A stretch of 64,000 bases of DNA from Sinorhizobium mexicanum (lineage in GTDB: Bacteria > Pseudomonadota > Alphaproteobacteria > Rhizobiales > Rhizobiaceae). The notes under the pieces were generated by a model. The model did not search any database. It had not been told where the DNA came from and saw nothing but the letters and a program-made list of their open reading frames with translations. Below are positions 8,152 to 17,228 of this stretch, piece by piece (positions within the stretch are counted from its first letter, which is position 1; every line of letters starts with the position of its first letter). Made by a program: the position numbers and the translations under genes. Location: positions 434,001-498,000 of the forward strand of contig NZ_CP041241.1 in NCBI RefSeq assembly GCF_013488225.1. The letters are read 5' to 3'.

Positions 8152-9026
8152 CGCCCCGTCATTTCCGCGCAGAAATCGGCGAATTCTTCCGGCATGACCG
8201 GCGCGCTTGTGTGGTGCGGCGCCATACCCCGGTGCTCGGGGGTAAAGCAGAACGTGATTGTGACGTCGAATTCTTCAAGGGCGGCCATTTGGCGATCGAA
8301 CCAGGCCAGCGCGTTAGGTCGGAAGCGGTCGGCCCAGGACAGGCCGGTGCGTAGGTGCGTGACGCCGAGGCGCTTCATCCATGAAACGGCGTCGTCAAGC
8401 CGGGGATCCTCGAAATGGAACCATTGCACGAGTCCGATCTCAGGCGTGTGCCGGGCAAACTCTTCCAGTGCCAGTTTGGGCATACCGTCTTCACGCAGGA
8501 GACCCATGTGGAAATGCCGGTAATAGGACGAGCCCTCGGCCTCTTTGTGTCGCGTGGTCGCACCCCAAGCGCGCGGCAGGTCGTAGAGGCTGTACCACTG
8601 GATCCGCTCGACCTTGCCTTTGAGCAACTCGGCGGTCTTCTGCAGCCCCCAAAGCTGGACTTCCTCGGCGCCGAAAGTCGAAACACCAACCTCACTGATC
8701 CATATCGGCAAATCGGTCACGGCGCGTATTTCCGCGAGCCTCAGTGGCCATTCCTCGATTTGCCAAAGATTCCAGTCAAGCGGAAAGCCATGAACCGCCA
8801 CGGCATCGACGTGGTCAAGGACGCCATAGGATTTCATCAGGGCCATGAAATCTGGATCGATCGGCGAAATTCCCCCTAGCACCCGCCTGAGGCCGGGATT
8901 GATGTCTCGGATCGCATTGGCAGCCAGCTTCGCCATATGTGCAAAACGACTCCAGTCCGGGTCGATCTCCGGATCCCAATGCGACTTGTTGTTCGGCTCG
9001 TTCCAGATCATGGCCGCTTCGATCAT
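8055..9026 (-). CDS. glycoside hydrolase-like TIM barrel in permuted order
   Basis: A 323-aa protein with clan GH-A catalytic motifs in an unusual order. The acid/base motif WNEPNN (Glu10) lies at the very N-terminus, the nucleophile-type motif ISEVG (Glu112) follows, then a strand RIQWYSLYDLP. Only after about residue 195 come the strands that open a normal barrel: GLVQWFHFED, GVTHLRTGLSW and VTITFCFTPEHRG. No signal peptide is seen. The ATG is preceded by GGAGGG at suitable distance, so the short N-terminus appears genuine. It is the last gene of the ino1-phosphatase operon. Likely substrate is a glycan, perhaps xyloside-containing, but this is inference. The 3' end overlaps the convergent gene. 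Confidence 0.7.
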   Translation of the reverse strand: MIEAAMIWNEPNNKSHWDPEIDPDWSRFAHMAKLAANAIRDINPGLRRVLGGISPIDPDFMALMKSYGVLDHVDAVAVHGFPLDWNLWQIEEWPLRLAEIRAVTDLPIWISEVGVSTFGAEEVQLWGLQKTAELLKGKVERIQWYSLYDLPRAWGATTRHKEAEGSSYYRHFHMGLLREDGMPKLALEEFARHTPEIGLVQWFHFEDPRLDDAVSWMKRLGVTHLRTGLSWADRFRPNALAWFDRQMAALEEFDVTITFCFTPEHRGMAPHHTSAPVMPEEFADFCAEMTGRYAPGSSSLDVLPESAISGQMRETSFPIQPRE

Positions 9027-9054
9027 CAGCGCCCTCCGTGTTTCTTCCGTTGCA

Positions 9055-9663
9055 TCATCGTGCCGCGTCCTGGGTTTCGTTCAATTGCAGGACCTTCGCC
9101 CCCCAAACACCTGCCACCACGGCGGAGATGGAGGCGGGGGCGATATCGAAGCGCGCCCAGGCGTCAGTCGATAGGCCGAGCACTTGGCAGATCATCGCCT
9201 TAATGACGTCGGCGTGGCTCACGAATACGATCTTTTCGCCGCCGCTCTGCGTGCACAACGTTTCGACAAGCGCCACGATCCGCTGTTGGACGTCCAGCAT
9301 CGTCTCACCGCCAGGGGCGCGTACCAGGCTCCGTGTGCAATTCCATTGGCGCCAAAGCGGGTCCGAGTTGAGGACTTCGAAAGTCTTGCCTGACCAACTG
9401 CCGAAGTCGACTTCGTCCAGCGCATCGACCGTTTTAACCTCGCCGAGCCCCGAGACGGCAGCGATGGCCGCTGCCGTTTCCTGCGTGCGTTTGCGGGGGC
9501 TGGCATAGATCGCGCCGATGTCCTCACGCGCGAGACGCGCTGCCAGGCGCGTGGCCTGTTCGCGTCCGGCGCCGCCGAGCGGAACGTCGGCCGATCGACC
9601 TGCGAGAAAGCTGCCGACGTTGTCGTGCGCAGCGTGCCGCACCAGCAGAAAAGTGGTCGTCAC
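9055..9663 (-). CDS. histidine phosphatase family protein
   Basis: A 202-aa phosphoglycerate-mutase-like phosphatase. The catalytic RH motif is in [11 protein letters not shown] at the N-terminus, [13 protein letters not shown] and [14 protein letters not shown] follow, and the second catalytic histidine is in [14 protein letters not shown] at 9663 is taken as the start because it overlaps the stop of ino1 (GTGA) and places the RH motif at the expected position; longer extensions would run through ino1. Being coupled to inositol-3-phosphate synthase, it may dephosphorylate the inositol phosphate product, although the family is broad and this is inference. Confidence 0.8.
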   Translation of the reverse strand: MTTTFLLVRHAAHDNVGSFLAGRSADVPLGGAGREQATRLAARLAREDIGAIYASPRKRTQETAAAIAAVSGLGEVKTVDALDEVDFGSWSGKTFEVLNSDPLWRQWNCTRSLVRAPGGETMLDVQQRIVALVETLCTQSGGEKIVFVSHADVIKAMICQVLGLSTDAWARFDIAPASISAVVAGVWGAKVLQLNETQDAAR

Positions 9664-10763
9664 TCTGCCGCCCCCAGGAGTGCGTCGGTATCGCCTTCGA
9701 TGAATTCCTCCAGGCGCCTGCGTGCCTCGGCATCGGTGAATTGCTGTGGCGGGGACTTCATGAAGTAGCTCGACGGGGCGATCAATGGACCGCTGATGTC
9801 GCGGTCCATGGCTAGTTTCGCACACCGGATCGCATCGATTACCACGCCAGCCGAATTGGGTGAGTCCCACACCTCGAGCTTCAGTTCGACATTGAGGGGG
9901 ACGTTGCCGAATGTCGTGCCTTCGACGCGGATGTATGCGAACTTGCGGTCGGCAAGCCAAGGCACGTGGTCACTGGGACCTACATGAATGTCGTTGGCGG
10001 CCAATGGAATGTCCATCTGGCTGACAACCGATTGCGTTTTCGAAATCTTCTTCGATACCAACCGTTCACGCTCCAGCATGTTGAGAAAGTCGGTGTTGCC
10101 GCCAAAATTCAGCTGATAGGTCCGGTCGATGCGCACCCCCCGGTCGCGAAAGAGATTGGCGAGCAGCCGATGCACGATGGTTGCCCCGACCTGGCTCTTT
10201 ATGTCATCACCAATCAGCGGAAGCCCGCGTTCGGCGAATTTGCGCTGCCACGAACTGTCGGAGGCGATGAAAGCGGGAATGCAGTTGACAAAACCGCAAC
10301 CGGCGGCCAGCGCCTGCTCCGCATACCAGCGTGTCGCAACTTCTGAGCCAACGGGGAGATAGGAGACCAGGACGTCCGTTTCCGTCTGCCGCAAAACCTC
10401 CGCGACATCAGCCTCAGGCTTGTCGGATTCCTCTATCTCATCGCGCAGGTACCGTCCGATGCCGTCGAGTGTTCTGCCGCGTTGGACAACGACGCCGCTG
10501 GCGGCGACATCGGCGAAGCGGAAAGTGTTGTTAGGAGGCGCGTAGATTGCGTCTGCCACGTCATGTCCAACCTTCGCCGCGGCGACATCAAAAGCTGCGG
10601 AAACTTCGATATCGTGGACGTGGTAGCCACCGAGGTTGACATGCATCAGTCCGGGAACGGGGTCATCTTCCCTCGCACCCTTATAAAACGTCAGCCCCTG
10701 AACAAGCGAGGATGCGCAGTTCCCGATCCCCACCAGCCCGACCCGAATTGATTTCGATCGCAT
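9660..10763 (-). CDS. ino1: inositol-3-phosphate synthase
   Basis: A 367-aa NAD-dependent enzyme that converts glucose 6-phosphate to 1D-myo-inositol 3-phosphate. The N-terminal dinucleotide-binding motif [15 protein letters not shown] is clear. Further family markers are [49 protein letters not shown] and the C-terminal [18 protein letters not shown]. The length matches the shorter actinobacterial/bacterial form rather than the ~500-aa eukaryotic form. It is first in an operon with a phosphatase and a glycoside hydrolase. An EcfG-type promoter lies 37 bases upstream. An inositol-containing glycan, or inositol as osmolyte, are both possible roles. Confidence 0.9.
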   Translation of the reverse strand: MRSKSIRVGLVGIGNCASSLVQGLTFYKGAREDDPVPGLMHVNLGGYHVHDIEVSAAFDVAAAKVGHDVADAIYAPPNNTFRFADVAASGVVVQRGRTLDGIGRYLRDEIEESDKPEADVAEVLRQTETDVLVSYLPVGSEVATRWYAEQALAAGCGFVNCIPAFIASDSSWQRKFAERGLPLIGDDIKSQVGATIVHRLLANLFRDRGVRIDRTYQLNFGGNTDFLNMLERERLVSKKISKTQSVVSQMDIPLAANDIHVGPSDHVPWLADRKFAYIRVEGTTFGNVPLNVELKLEVWDSPNSAGVVIDAIRCAKLAMDRDISGPLIAPSSYFMKSPPQQFTDAEARRRLEEFIEGDTDALLGAAE

Positions 10764-10799
10764 CAGTCTGCAACTCCTGCGCAGCTACAATGCTGGCCA

Positions 10800-10824
10800 A
10801 ACCACCGCGTGGCCGAATGGTTCC
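10800..10824 (-). promoter_or_regulatory. EcfG-type stress promoter
   Basis: On the minus strand GGAAC (10820-10824) is followed after 16 bases by GGTT (10800-10803). It matches the GGAAC-N16/17-NGTT consensus and ends 36 bases before the ino1 start codon. Confidence 0.7.
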
Positions 10825-10899
10825 TTCCACGATTTCTTGCGCGCCGGATCGATTCGGCCCGCGGCGCGTTGAAGGCAAACGTGAAGCAATGGGTGGAGC

Positions 10900-12651
10900 A
10901 TGCTTGTATTCGGTGCCGTCACGCGTTTGGAGCGCGCCGACGCTTTGTGCGCGGCTATCGCCGCCCAGTTGCGCGGACTCGAACATCAGCCGCCGGGGAT
11001 CGAGCGCCATGCCGCGCTCGTCGGGATCCTGCTCAAGGTCGGAGAACTCGTGCAGGGACTGTTGGACATCGAGTTCGAAAAAGGGGCGGTCGATGACGTC
11101 TCTGCGTGGCGCCACATCGGCAGCCTCCTTCTCCTCGACCTGGCACGGCTCGTCGTCCAATCGTGGCGTCAGGAACTGGAGGGGCCGCTTGCCGTGCCGC
11201 CGCGTGTCACGGCTCTGCTGGTTCATCTGCGGGTGCCGTGTTCGCTTTGCGTCAGCGAGGCGGAAGGCTACAGTTTTTACGGTCTCTACCCGGAATGCTA
11301 TGCCGAAGCCGCGATGCGCTCCGGACTTGCGGCAAACACGACCGTAATCGGCCTGCGAAGCATCGGAACCAGCCTCTCCGCAATGGTCGCCGCCTCCATC
11401 GGTGCCGCCGAACCCGTGACGCTTCGGCCAGCGGGCCCACCTTTTCAAAAGCGCATTGCGGTCGCGCCACGGCTTTCGCACCGGCTGCTACGCGATCCCA
11501 CGGCGCGTTTTGCCATTGTCGACGAGGGGCCGGGTCTTTCCGGCAGTTCGTTCGGAAGCGTGGCGGACTGGCTTGAGGACCATGGCGTCGGCACCAGGCA
11601 CATTCACTTCTTCCCCGGACACAAGGGAGGACTTGGGCCGGAATCGAGCAGCTGCCACCGCAAGCGCTGGGCTGCAAGCCCTCATCATGTGCTCGACGCA
11701 GATGATCTCCTCTTGGAAGGCTGCCACGGTCTCGCCTCCTGGGTCACGGAGCTCATCGGCCCGCTCGAAAGGCCGCTTGAAGACATTTCGGCGGGCGTCT
11801 GGCGGAAGGCAATTCGTGAGGATCACCGTGCCTGGCCGGTGGTAGACCGCCGATTCGAACGCAGAAAATTCCTCGCCCATACGACCGATGGTACGTGGCT
11901 CGTCAAATTTGCCGGCCTCGGCGACGTGGGCCAGCGCAAGCTGCTCAAGGCGCGTCTCCTGGCGGAGGCAGGCTTCACGCCTCCCGTCGCAGGATTGTGC
12001 CACGGCTTCCTCGTCGAGAGGTGGATAGCGGGCCGACCGGTCGCGCCGAGCGAGTTTCGTCAGACGAAATTCGTTGAGCATCTCGGCCGGTACCTGGCCT
12101 TTCGGGCACGCAGCCTGCCGCGACCGGCGACATCTGGAGCATCGCTTTCGAAGCTGTGCGAGATGGCGACGGTGAATACCAAGGAGGCTCTGGGCACGGC
12201 GGCGGCATTGCGGCTGAAGGCCCTGCTTGGCAATGCTGAGCGCTATGAGCGCTTCCTAAAGCCAGTCGATACCGACAATCGGCTGCACCGCTGGGAATGG
12301 CTTGCGGGAGGCGACCGGGGGTTTCTGAAGACCGATGCGCTCGACCACAGTGCCGCCCATGACTTGGTTGGCCGCCAGGACATCGCCTGGGATCTGGCAG
12401 GGGCAGGCGTCGAGCTCGGGCTTTCGGTGGAGCAATTGGCCGATTTGCGCGCGGTCGTATCCGAGGGATGTTCTAGAGACTTGAATCCGAACCTCCAGGC
12501 AGTCCTCGAGCTCTGTTATCTGGCGTTTCAGCTTGGCCTCTGGATTTCGGCAAAGCCGACAGGCTCCGCGGACGAAGTTCCTCGGCTGGACGCGACCGCG
12601 TCACGTTACGCGAAACTTCTGGTGCGTCGTCTCGAAGCCGACGGCATGTGA
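10900..12651 (+). CDS. phosphoribosyltransferase-like / phosphotransferase-like fusion protein
   Basis: A 583-aa protein that I cannot assign to a characterised family. Residues 206-217 (IVDEGPGLSGSS) look like the PRPP-binding loop of type I phosphoribosyltransferases, preceded by a glycine-rich loop GLRSIGTSLSAM near 151-162. The C-terminal half resembles aminoglycoside-phosphotransferase-like kinases: TWLVKFAG suggests the ATP-binding lysine, and FLKTDALDHSAAHDLVG followed by QDIAWDLAGA resembles the catalytic/metal region. It is divergent from ino1 and convergent with a Gfo/Idh/MocA oxidoreductase. The GGAG at 10894-10897 is closer to the ATG than usual. Sugar or inositol phosphate chemistry is a guess from context. 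Confidence 0.55.
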   Translation: MLVFGAVTRLERADALCAAIAAQLRGLEHQPPGIERHAALVGILLKVGELVQGLLDIEFEKGAVDDVSAWRHIGSLLLLDLARLVVQSWRQELEGPLAVPPRVTALLVHLRVPCSLCVSEAEGYSFYGLYPECYAEAAMRSGLAANTTVIGLRSIGTSLSAMVAASIGAAEPVTLRPAGPPFQKRIAVAPRLSHRLLRDPTARFAIVDEGPGLSGSSFGSVADWLEDHGVGTRHIHFFPGHKGGLGPESSSCHRKRWAASPHHVLDADDLLLEGCHGLASWVTELIGPLERPLEDISAGVWRKAIREDHRAWPVVDRRFERRKFLAHTTDGTWLVKFAGLGDVGQRKLLKARLLAEAGFTPPVAGLCHGFLVERWIAGRPVAPSEFRQTKFVEHLGRYLAFRARSLPRPATSGASLSKLCEMATVNTKEALGTAAALRLKALLGNAERYERFLKPVDTDNRLHRWEWLAGGDRGFLKTDALDHSAAHDLVGRQDIAWDLAGAGVELGLSVEQLADLRAVVSEGCSRDLNPNLQAVLELCYLAFQLGLWISAKPTGSADEVPRLDATASRYAKLLVRRLEADGM

Positions 12652-12672
12652 TCCGCGCGAGGGGAGTGCCGC

Positions 12673-13695
12673 CTATCGCCCGTAAATTCTGTCGAGGACA
12701 TCCGCCACCGCGACAAGACGGTCATTGTGGGGATCGTAGCGCTCACCTGCGGCCAGGCGCTTCGCCCATGCCGCTGCCGCGCGTCCGCCCCAGGCGTCAG
12801 GAGGAAGCGTCAGCACGTGACGTTGGGTGCCGCGATACCGTTCGGCCGAAAAATCGAGATAGGATCCATTCACGTTTCTAAAGCTGGCGCCGCCTCCGGT
12901 GCCGTGAAAGTCGGCGGCAATCACCGCATCTTGTCCAGCCTGCAAATGCCACGAGCATGCGATGCGGGCAACAACGCCGCTCGCCAGTTCGAGGGTCGCA
13001 ACGGCGTAGTCTTCCACCTCGTCGTCGCGGTGGACAGGAGCGCCCTTGCACAGCAACCGGCTTTCGATCCCGACGACGTCCGGGAAGTCCAGAACCCAAA
13101 GGAGGAGATCGACGAGGTGCACCCCGAGGTCGATGACGCAACCGCCACCTGAGAGCGCCTTGTCGTAGAACCATGGCTTGCTTGGCCCGTAGGCGTTGTG
13201 AAAGGTGAGATCCACCGCGAAAACGGTGCCGAGTTCGCCCGCGACAATCAAATCGCGGATCTGTCGCATTCCGTCCGTGTAACGGTAGGAAAGGTCCACG
13301 CCCAATAGCCTGTTGACGCGGCGGGCCGCATCGACCACGGCTGCGGCCTCATCGCGCGTGCGGCCGAGGGGCTTCTGGCAGAAAACTGCCACGCCTTGCT
13401 CGAGCGCCACGATCGACTGGGCAGCGTGAAGCGCGCTTGGCGAAGCGATTACGAGGCCGTCCAGCTGCTGGTCGAGCAGGGTCTCGAAGGAACTTACGAC
13501 TGAGGCCTCGGGCGTCAACTCTCGAGCCGCAGCGGCCATTTCCGGTGAGGGGTCGAAGATCGCGGCGGTTTCGACGGCTTCGGTGTCGACGATCGCTTTC
13601 ATGCGATGGAGGCCGATCCTTCCAACTCCGAGGAAGCCGATACGAGGCCGGCTGAGGACATTTCGGGTCATTGCAAGCGGCGTCGCATCACTCAT
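12673..13695 (-). CDS. Gfo/Idh/MocA family oxidoreductase
   Basis: A 340-aa NAD(P)-dependent dehydrogenase. The Rossmann motif GFLGVGRIGLHRM lies near the N-terminus, and CQKPLGRTRDEA corresponds to the conserved EKP region with the catalytic lysine. The C-terminal domain contains GGGCVIDLGVHLVDLLLW, which carries the conserved D-x3-H pair. Family members oxidise inositols, sugars or nucleotide sugars. Its start overlaps the stop of the upstream alcohol dehydrogenase gene by eight bases, so the two are co-translated. Presence of inositol-3-phosphate synthase nearby makes an inositol or inositol-derived substrate plausible but unproven. Confidence 0.8.
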   Translation of the reverse strand: MSDATPLAMTRNVLSRPRIGFLGVGRIGLHRMKAIVDTEAVETAAIFDPSPEMAAAARELTPEASVVSSFETLLDQQLDGLVIASPSALHAAQSIVALEQGVAVFCQKPLGRTRDEAAAVVDAARRVNRLLGVDLSYRYTDGMRQIRDLIVAGELGTVFAVDLTFHNAYGPSKPWFYDKALSGGGCVIDLGVHLVDLLLWVLDFPDVVGIESRLLCKGAPVHRDDEVEDYAVATLELASGVVARIACSWHLQAGQDAVIAADFHGTGGGASFRNVNGSYLDFSAERYRGTQRHVLTLPPDAWGGRAAAAWAKRLAAGERYDPHNDRLVAVADVLDRIYGR

Positions 13696-14680
13696 CGTAG
13701 ATCACCAGCGCCTTGATGAAACCTTCCGGCCGGTCGCGGGCCATGTCCAGCGCCGCCCCGAGCTGTTCGAGCGGAAACCTGTGCGTATAGAGTGGTGAGG
13801 GCGACATCCGCCCGGCGGCCGTGGCCGCGATCGCCTCATGGATGCCGCGCATGTATACGGCGGGATCCCGCTCGTGTGCATTGATCACATCGAGGCCGCG
13901 CCAGTTCCAGAGCTGCATGTTGACCTGCCGCGGGCCGTCCTGATGATAGCCTGCGATAACCAGTCGCCCCCGCTCCTTTGTCAGTTCGCCTGCAAGATCG
14001 AGCGGCCATTGCTTGCCGACGGCTTCGATAACGCAGTCACAGAAGTTGGCCGAGGTCAGTTCCTTCACCTCCTCGATAATCCGCCAATGATCGTCCATGG
14101 CAACCACATGGCTTGCGCCGACGCGTTCTGCCGATGCAAGCGAGGAAGGCCTGCGCGAGATGGCGATGACTTGCGCGCCTGCAGCGCTCGCGAGTTCGGT
14201 CAGAAGGATTCCGAGAAAACCGATACCCACGATCGCCACGGTCTCCCCCGGCTTGATCGCGCTGCGACGGAAGATATTGAAGGCGCAGCCGAGCGGTTCG
14301 CCAGGAAAGGGTTGACTCGCAAGCGTTGCGGGTAGTGCGGCGAGGGCTGTCTGGTCCGCAATGTCGTGTGTTGCATAGGCGTGGTAGGAGAGTGCCGCGA
14401 CGCGATCACCCGCAGCGAAGCCATGCACATCCTCGCCGACTGCGTCGATTATTCCCCAGCCTTCATGGCCGAGGGCCCCTGGTTCGGCCGGGAACTCCAT
14501 CCAATCCGGCCCCGCCCAGGGGACGAGGTTGGAGGCACAGACACCGCAGCCTTCAAGTCTGATGCGAACTTGGCCGCGGCCTGGATGTGGCAGTGGCAGG
14601 GTTTCGATATGCACTTCACCTGGTCCGGTGAGGATTGCGGCGGACATCGTATCCGCCGGCTGGGCTGCTGTTATGGTCAT
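13688..14680 (-). CDS. medium-chain alcohol dehydrogenase-like protein
   Basis: A 330-aa member of the MDR superfamily. The catalytic-zinc ligands are suggested by GCGVCASNL and LGHEGWG, and the nucleotide-binding motif is VAIVGIGFLGILL. The four-cysteine structural zinc loop common in classical enzymes is not present, the corresponding region reading YHAYATHDIAD. A strong GGGAGG precedes the ATG. It heads a two-gene operon with a Gfo/Idh/MocA oxidoreductase and is divergent from the large glycosyltransferase operon, with a 320-base intergenic region between. Together the pair would carry out two redox steps on a sugar or cyclitol; the substrate is unknown. Confidence 0.75.
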   Translation of the reverse strand: MTITAAQPADTMSAAILTGPGEVHIETLPLPHPGRGQVRIRLEGCGVCASNLVPWAGPDWMEFPAEPGALGHEGWGIIDAVGEDVHGFAAGDRVAALSYHAYATHDIADQTALAALPATLASQPFPGEPLGCAFNIFRRSAIKPGETVAIVGIGFLGILLTELASAAGAQVIAISRRPSSLASAERVGASHVVAMDDHWRIIEEVKELTSANFCDCVIEAVGKQWPLDLAGELTKERGRLVIAGYHQDGPRQVNMQLWNWRGLDVINAHERDPAVYMRGIHEAIAATAAGRMSPSPLYTHRFPLEQLGAALDMARDRPEGFIKALVIYDE

Positions 14681-14842
14681 GTGTTCCCTCCCGCCGTCGA
14701 GACCAATCCGGGCAGCCGGCCGTCAAGTCTGAGCGGCAAGAGCCGGTCCAACTCGTCGAGGCGAACTGCGACCGGCGCCCGGCTGCCTTCGCGCACTTAA
14801 CTTGATGTTGCAACTTTTGTTCCTGACGCCCCCATCTCACGC

Positions 14843-14867
14843 GGAACACTCGCGCGAAAGCGAGGTT
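14843..14867 (+). promoter_or_regulatory. EcfG-type stress promoter of the glycan operon
   Basis: GGAAC at 14843-14847 and GGTT at 14864-14867 with a 16-base spacer. It lies in the divergent intergenic region, 136 bases before the first gene of the eight-gene operon at 15004-23529. The leader contains a purine-rich AAGAAGAACAAGAAG tract. Confidence 0.6.
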
Positions 14868-15003
14868 TGTACCTTCGGGCCGGCGATGCCGCTCGGGGCA
14901 ATCAAAGAAGAACAAGAAGAAGAAGTCATGGATGAAGGAACATTTGCTACCGAGGCTTGTTGGAGCTTGTCACTATCTCCCATGGAATGTGGTCAGGTAT
15001 GTC

Positions 15004-16110
15004 ATGACAAAGGTTCTTGTTACCGGCGGATGCGGCTTCATAGGCCGGCATGTGGTCGAGGAACTCCTCTCAAGGAACTACAGCGTGCGCGTGTTGGACG
15101 TGCTCAATGAGCAGGTTCATGCGGATGCACAGGTCACGTTGCCGTCGGACGTGGACGTACGACGCGCGGACATTCGAGATGCGGACGCGGTAAAAGGCGC
15201 CCTGACGGACGTCGACTGCGTTGTCCATCTTGCAGCTGAGGTGGGGGTCGGTCAGTCGATGTATGAAATCGCCCGCTATGTGGGCGTCAACGACTTCGGG
15301 ACGGCCGTCCTGCTCGAGGCGATCATTGGAATGCCGATCCGGCGCATCGTCGTCGCATCGTCGATGAGTGTGTATGGCGAAGGGCTCTACGAGACCATAA
15401 CGGGCGAGCGTTGTTCCCATGTCAGACGGTTCCCTGCCGCTATCAGGGCAGGTTCGTGGAACCCGACCGGACCTGACGGGGAGCGTCTCAGGCCGGTCCC
15501 GACGGATGAGCAGAAGCCAGTCGATCTCGCGTCCATCTACGCGCTCACGAAGTTTGCGCAGGAACGCCAAGTGCTGATTTTTGGAGAAGCTTATGGCGTG
15601 GAGACCGTGGCCCTTCGTCTGTTCAACGTGTATGGCGCCGGTCAGGCGCTTTCCAACCCGTATACGGGCGTGCTTGCCAACTTTGCCTCGCGGCTTGCCA
15701 ACGGACAAGCGCCGATGGTGTTCGAAGATGGCAGACAAAGGCGGGATTTCGTTCATATCCGCGACGTGGCGCGGGCCTTTCGGTTGGCGCTCGAACAGGC
15801 GCCGGCTGCCGGCCACGTCATCAATATCGGCAGCGGCCGTGCCTATACCATCGCCGACGTCGCCTTGCTGCTCGCGGATGCGATGGGATTACCCGAGCTT
15901 GAGCCGGAGATCATGAACAAGGCTCGTTCGGGCGATATCCGCAATTGTTTCGCCGACATTACCGCAGCACGGGACCTGCTCGGCTTCGAACCCGCACATC
16001 AACTTGAAAATTCGCTGACCGATTTCGCGCAATGGGTCGGCAGCGTCGGCGCGATCGACCGGGGACCCGAGATGAAGCGACACCTGGAAGCGCGGGGATT
16101 GGTGCTATGA
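15004..16110 (+). CDS. NAD-dependent epimerase/dehydratase (SDR)
   Basis: A 368-aa extended short-chain dehydrogenase. The protein opens with VLVTGGCGFIGRHV, the NAD-binding TGGxGFIG motif; HLAAEVGVGQSM, a catalytic serine in SSMSVYGEG and YALTK (Tyr-x3-Lys) follow. Such enzymes epimerise or dehydrate nucleotide sugars, and the closest recognisable group is UDP-glucose 4-epimerase-like. ATG 15004 was chosen because the NAD motif then starts at the usual position; an in-frame ATG at 14932 would add 24 residues of unlikely sequence. The stop overlaps the next start (ATGA). It is the first gene of the glycan operon. Confidence 0.8.
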   Translation: MTKVLVTGGCGFIGRHVVEELLSRNYSVRVLDVLNEQVHADAQVTLPSDVDVRRADIRDADAVKGALTDVDCVVHLAAEVGVGQSMYEIARYVGVNDFGTAVLLEAIIGMPIRRIVVASSMSVYGEGLYETITGERCSHVRRFPAAIRAGSWNPTGPDGERLRPVPTDEQKPVDLASIYALTKFAQERQVLIFGEAYGVETVALRLFNVYGAGQALSNPYTGVLANFASRLANGQAPMVFEDGRQRRDFVHIRDVARAFRLALEQAPAAGHVINIGSGRAYTIADVALLLADAMGLPELEPEIMNKARSGDIRNCFADITAARDLLGFEPAHQLENSLTDFAQWVGSVGAIDRGPEMKRHLEARGLVL

Positions 16111-17228
16111 GCGCCGGTTCTCCGGATCGGCGTGCGCGCCTGGCGGCACCCAGCCTTTCCAGGAAGGCGGCAGCAATCGTCATTGTAGGAGGCAGCGGTT
16201 TCGTCGGCAGCAATCTCGCCGACAGTTTCTTGCGGGACGGCGAGGAGGTGATTGTTCTTGACAATCTCAGCCGGGCTGGCGTCGAGCGAAATCTTGAATG
16301 GTTGGTGGCTACTCATCGCGGCGCTGTCCACCCCGTGCTCGCCGATATTCGCGAGCTCACTGCGATAGAGCCGGTCTTCAAGGATGCCAAGGCGGTCTTT
16401 CATCTCGCGGCGCAAACGGCCGTGACGACCAGCCTGCAGCAGCCGATCGACGATTTCGAAACGAATGCGCGCGGCACGCTCAATGTGCTTGAAGCGGCGC
16501 GCAAGGCCGGACGCCGGGCCCCCGTCATATTCGCCAGCAGCAACAAGGTCTATGGCGCGCTGGCGCAAATGCGGGTGCAGGAGTTCGGGGGTCGCCACTT
16601 GCCGGCCGATGATCTGGTACGCAGCCATGGCGTCAGCGAGGCGCAGCCGCTTGACTTTTGCACCCCCTATGGCTGCTCGAAAGGTGTCGCCGACCAATAC
16701 GTGCTGGACTACAGGAGGTCGTTCGGGCTTCCGACGGCCGTGCTCCGAATGAGCTGCATCTATGGTCCAAGGCAGTTCGGCACGGAAGATCAGGGATGGG
16801 TCGCGCATTTCCTCATTCGCGCGCTCGCGGGTGAGCCGATATCGATCTATGGCGACGGAAAGCAGGTCCGCGACATCCTCCATGTCAGAGATGCGGTCGC
16901 CGCCTACCGAGCACTTCTCAAATCGATCGATCGTCTCAATGGGCGACCCTTCAATCTCGGCGGCGGGCCTGAGAACGCCGTCAGCATCTCCCAGGTCCTC
17001 GGCGAGATTGAACTCCTGGTGGGCCGTCCACTCTCGACAGAAGAGCACGACTGGCGGGCTGGCGACCAACTGTTTTTCGTTGCCGATACGCGGGCGCTTG
17101 CCGATGCGGTCGGCTGGAAGGCTCGCACGTCCTGGCGCGCGGGACTGCGCGAACTGCACGGCTGGCTTCTGGAAGATTGGGACGTGGTTCACGGAGCCCG
17201 CCATCAAACAAAGAGGATCACCGCATGA
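16107..17228 (+). CDS. NAD-dependent epimerase (SDR, CDP-paratose epimerase-like)
   Basis: A 373-aa extended SDR. After about 20 linker residues comes VIVGGSGFVGSNLADSFL, then HLAAQTAVTTSL, SSNKVYGAL and the catalytic TPYGCSKGVADQYVLDY. The segment SCIYGPRQFGTEDQGWVAHF is typical of CDP-paratose/tyvelose 2-epimerase-like enzymes, as is GDGKQVRDILHV. A specific nucleotide-sugar substrate cannot be decided. The start is taken at ATG 16107, overlapping the previous stop by four bases, and the stop overlaps the next gene in the same way, showing a tightly coupled operon. Confidence 0.8.
   Translation: MSAGSPDRRARLAAPSLSRKAAAIVIVGGSGFVGSNLADSFLRDGEEVIVLDNLSRAGVERNLEWLVATHRGAVHPVLADIRELTAIEPVFKDAKAVFHLAAQTAVTTSLQQPIDDFETNARGTLNVLEAARKAGRRAPVIFASSNKVYGALAQMRVQEFGGRHLPADDLVRSHGVSEAQPLDFCTPYGCSKGVADQYVLDYRRSFGLPTAVLRMSCIYGPRQFGTEDQGWVAHFLIRALAGEPISIYGDGKQVRDILHVRDAVAAYRALLKSIDRLNGRPFNLGGGPENAVSISQVLGEIELLVGRPLSTEEHDWRAGDQLFFVADTRALADAVGWKARTSWRAGLRELHGWLLEDWDVVHGARHQTKRITA

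Noticed and set aside
9664..9960. N-terminal extension of the histidine phosphatase frame to 9960
   Set aside because: It lies entirely inside ino1 in another frame and lacks family similarity; GTG 9663 overlapping the ino1 stop fits much better.
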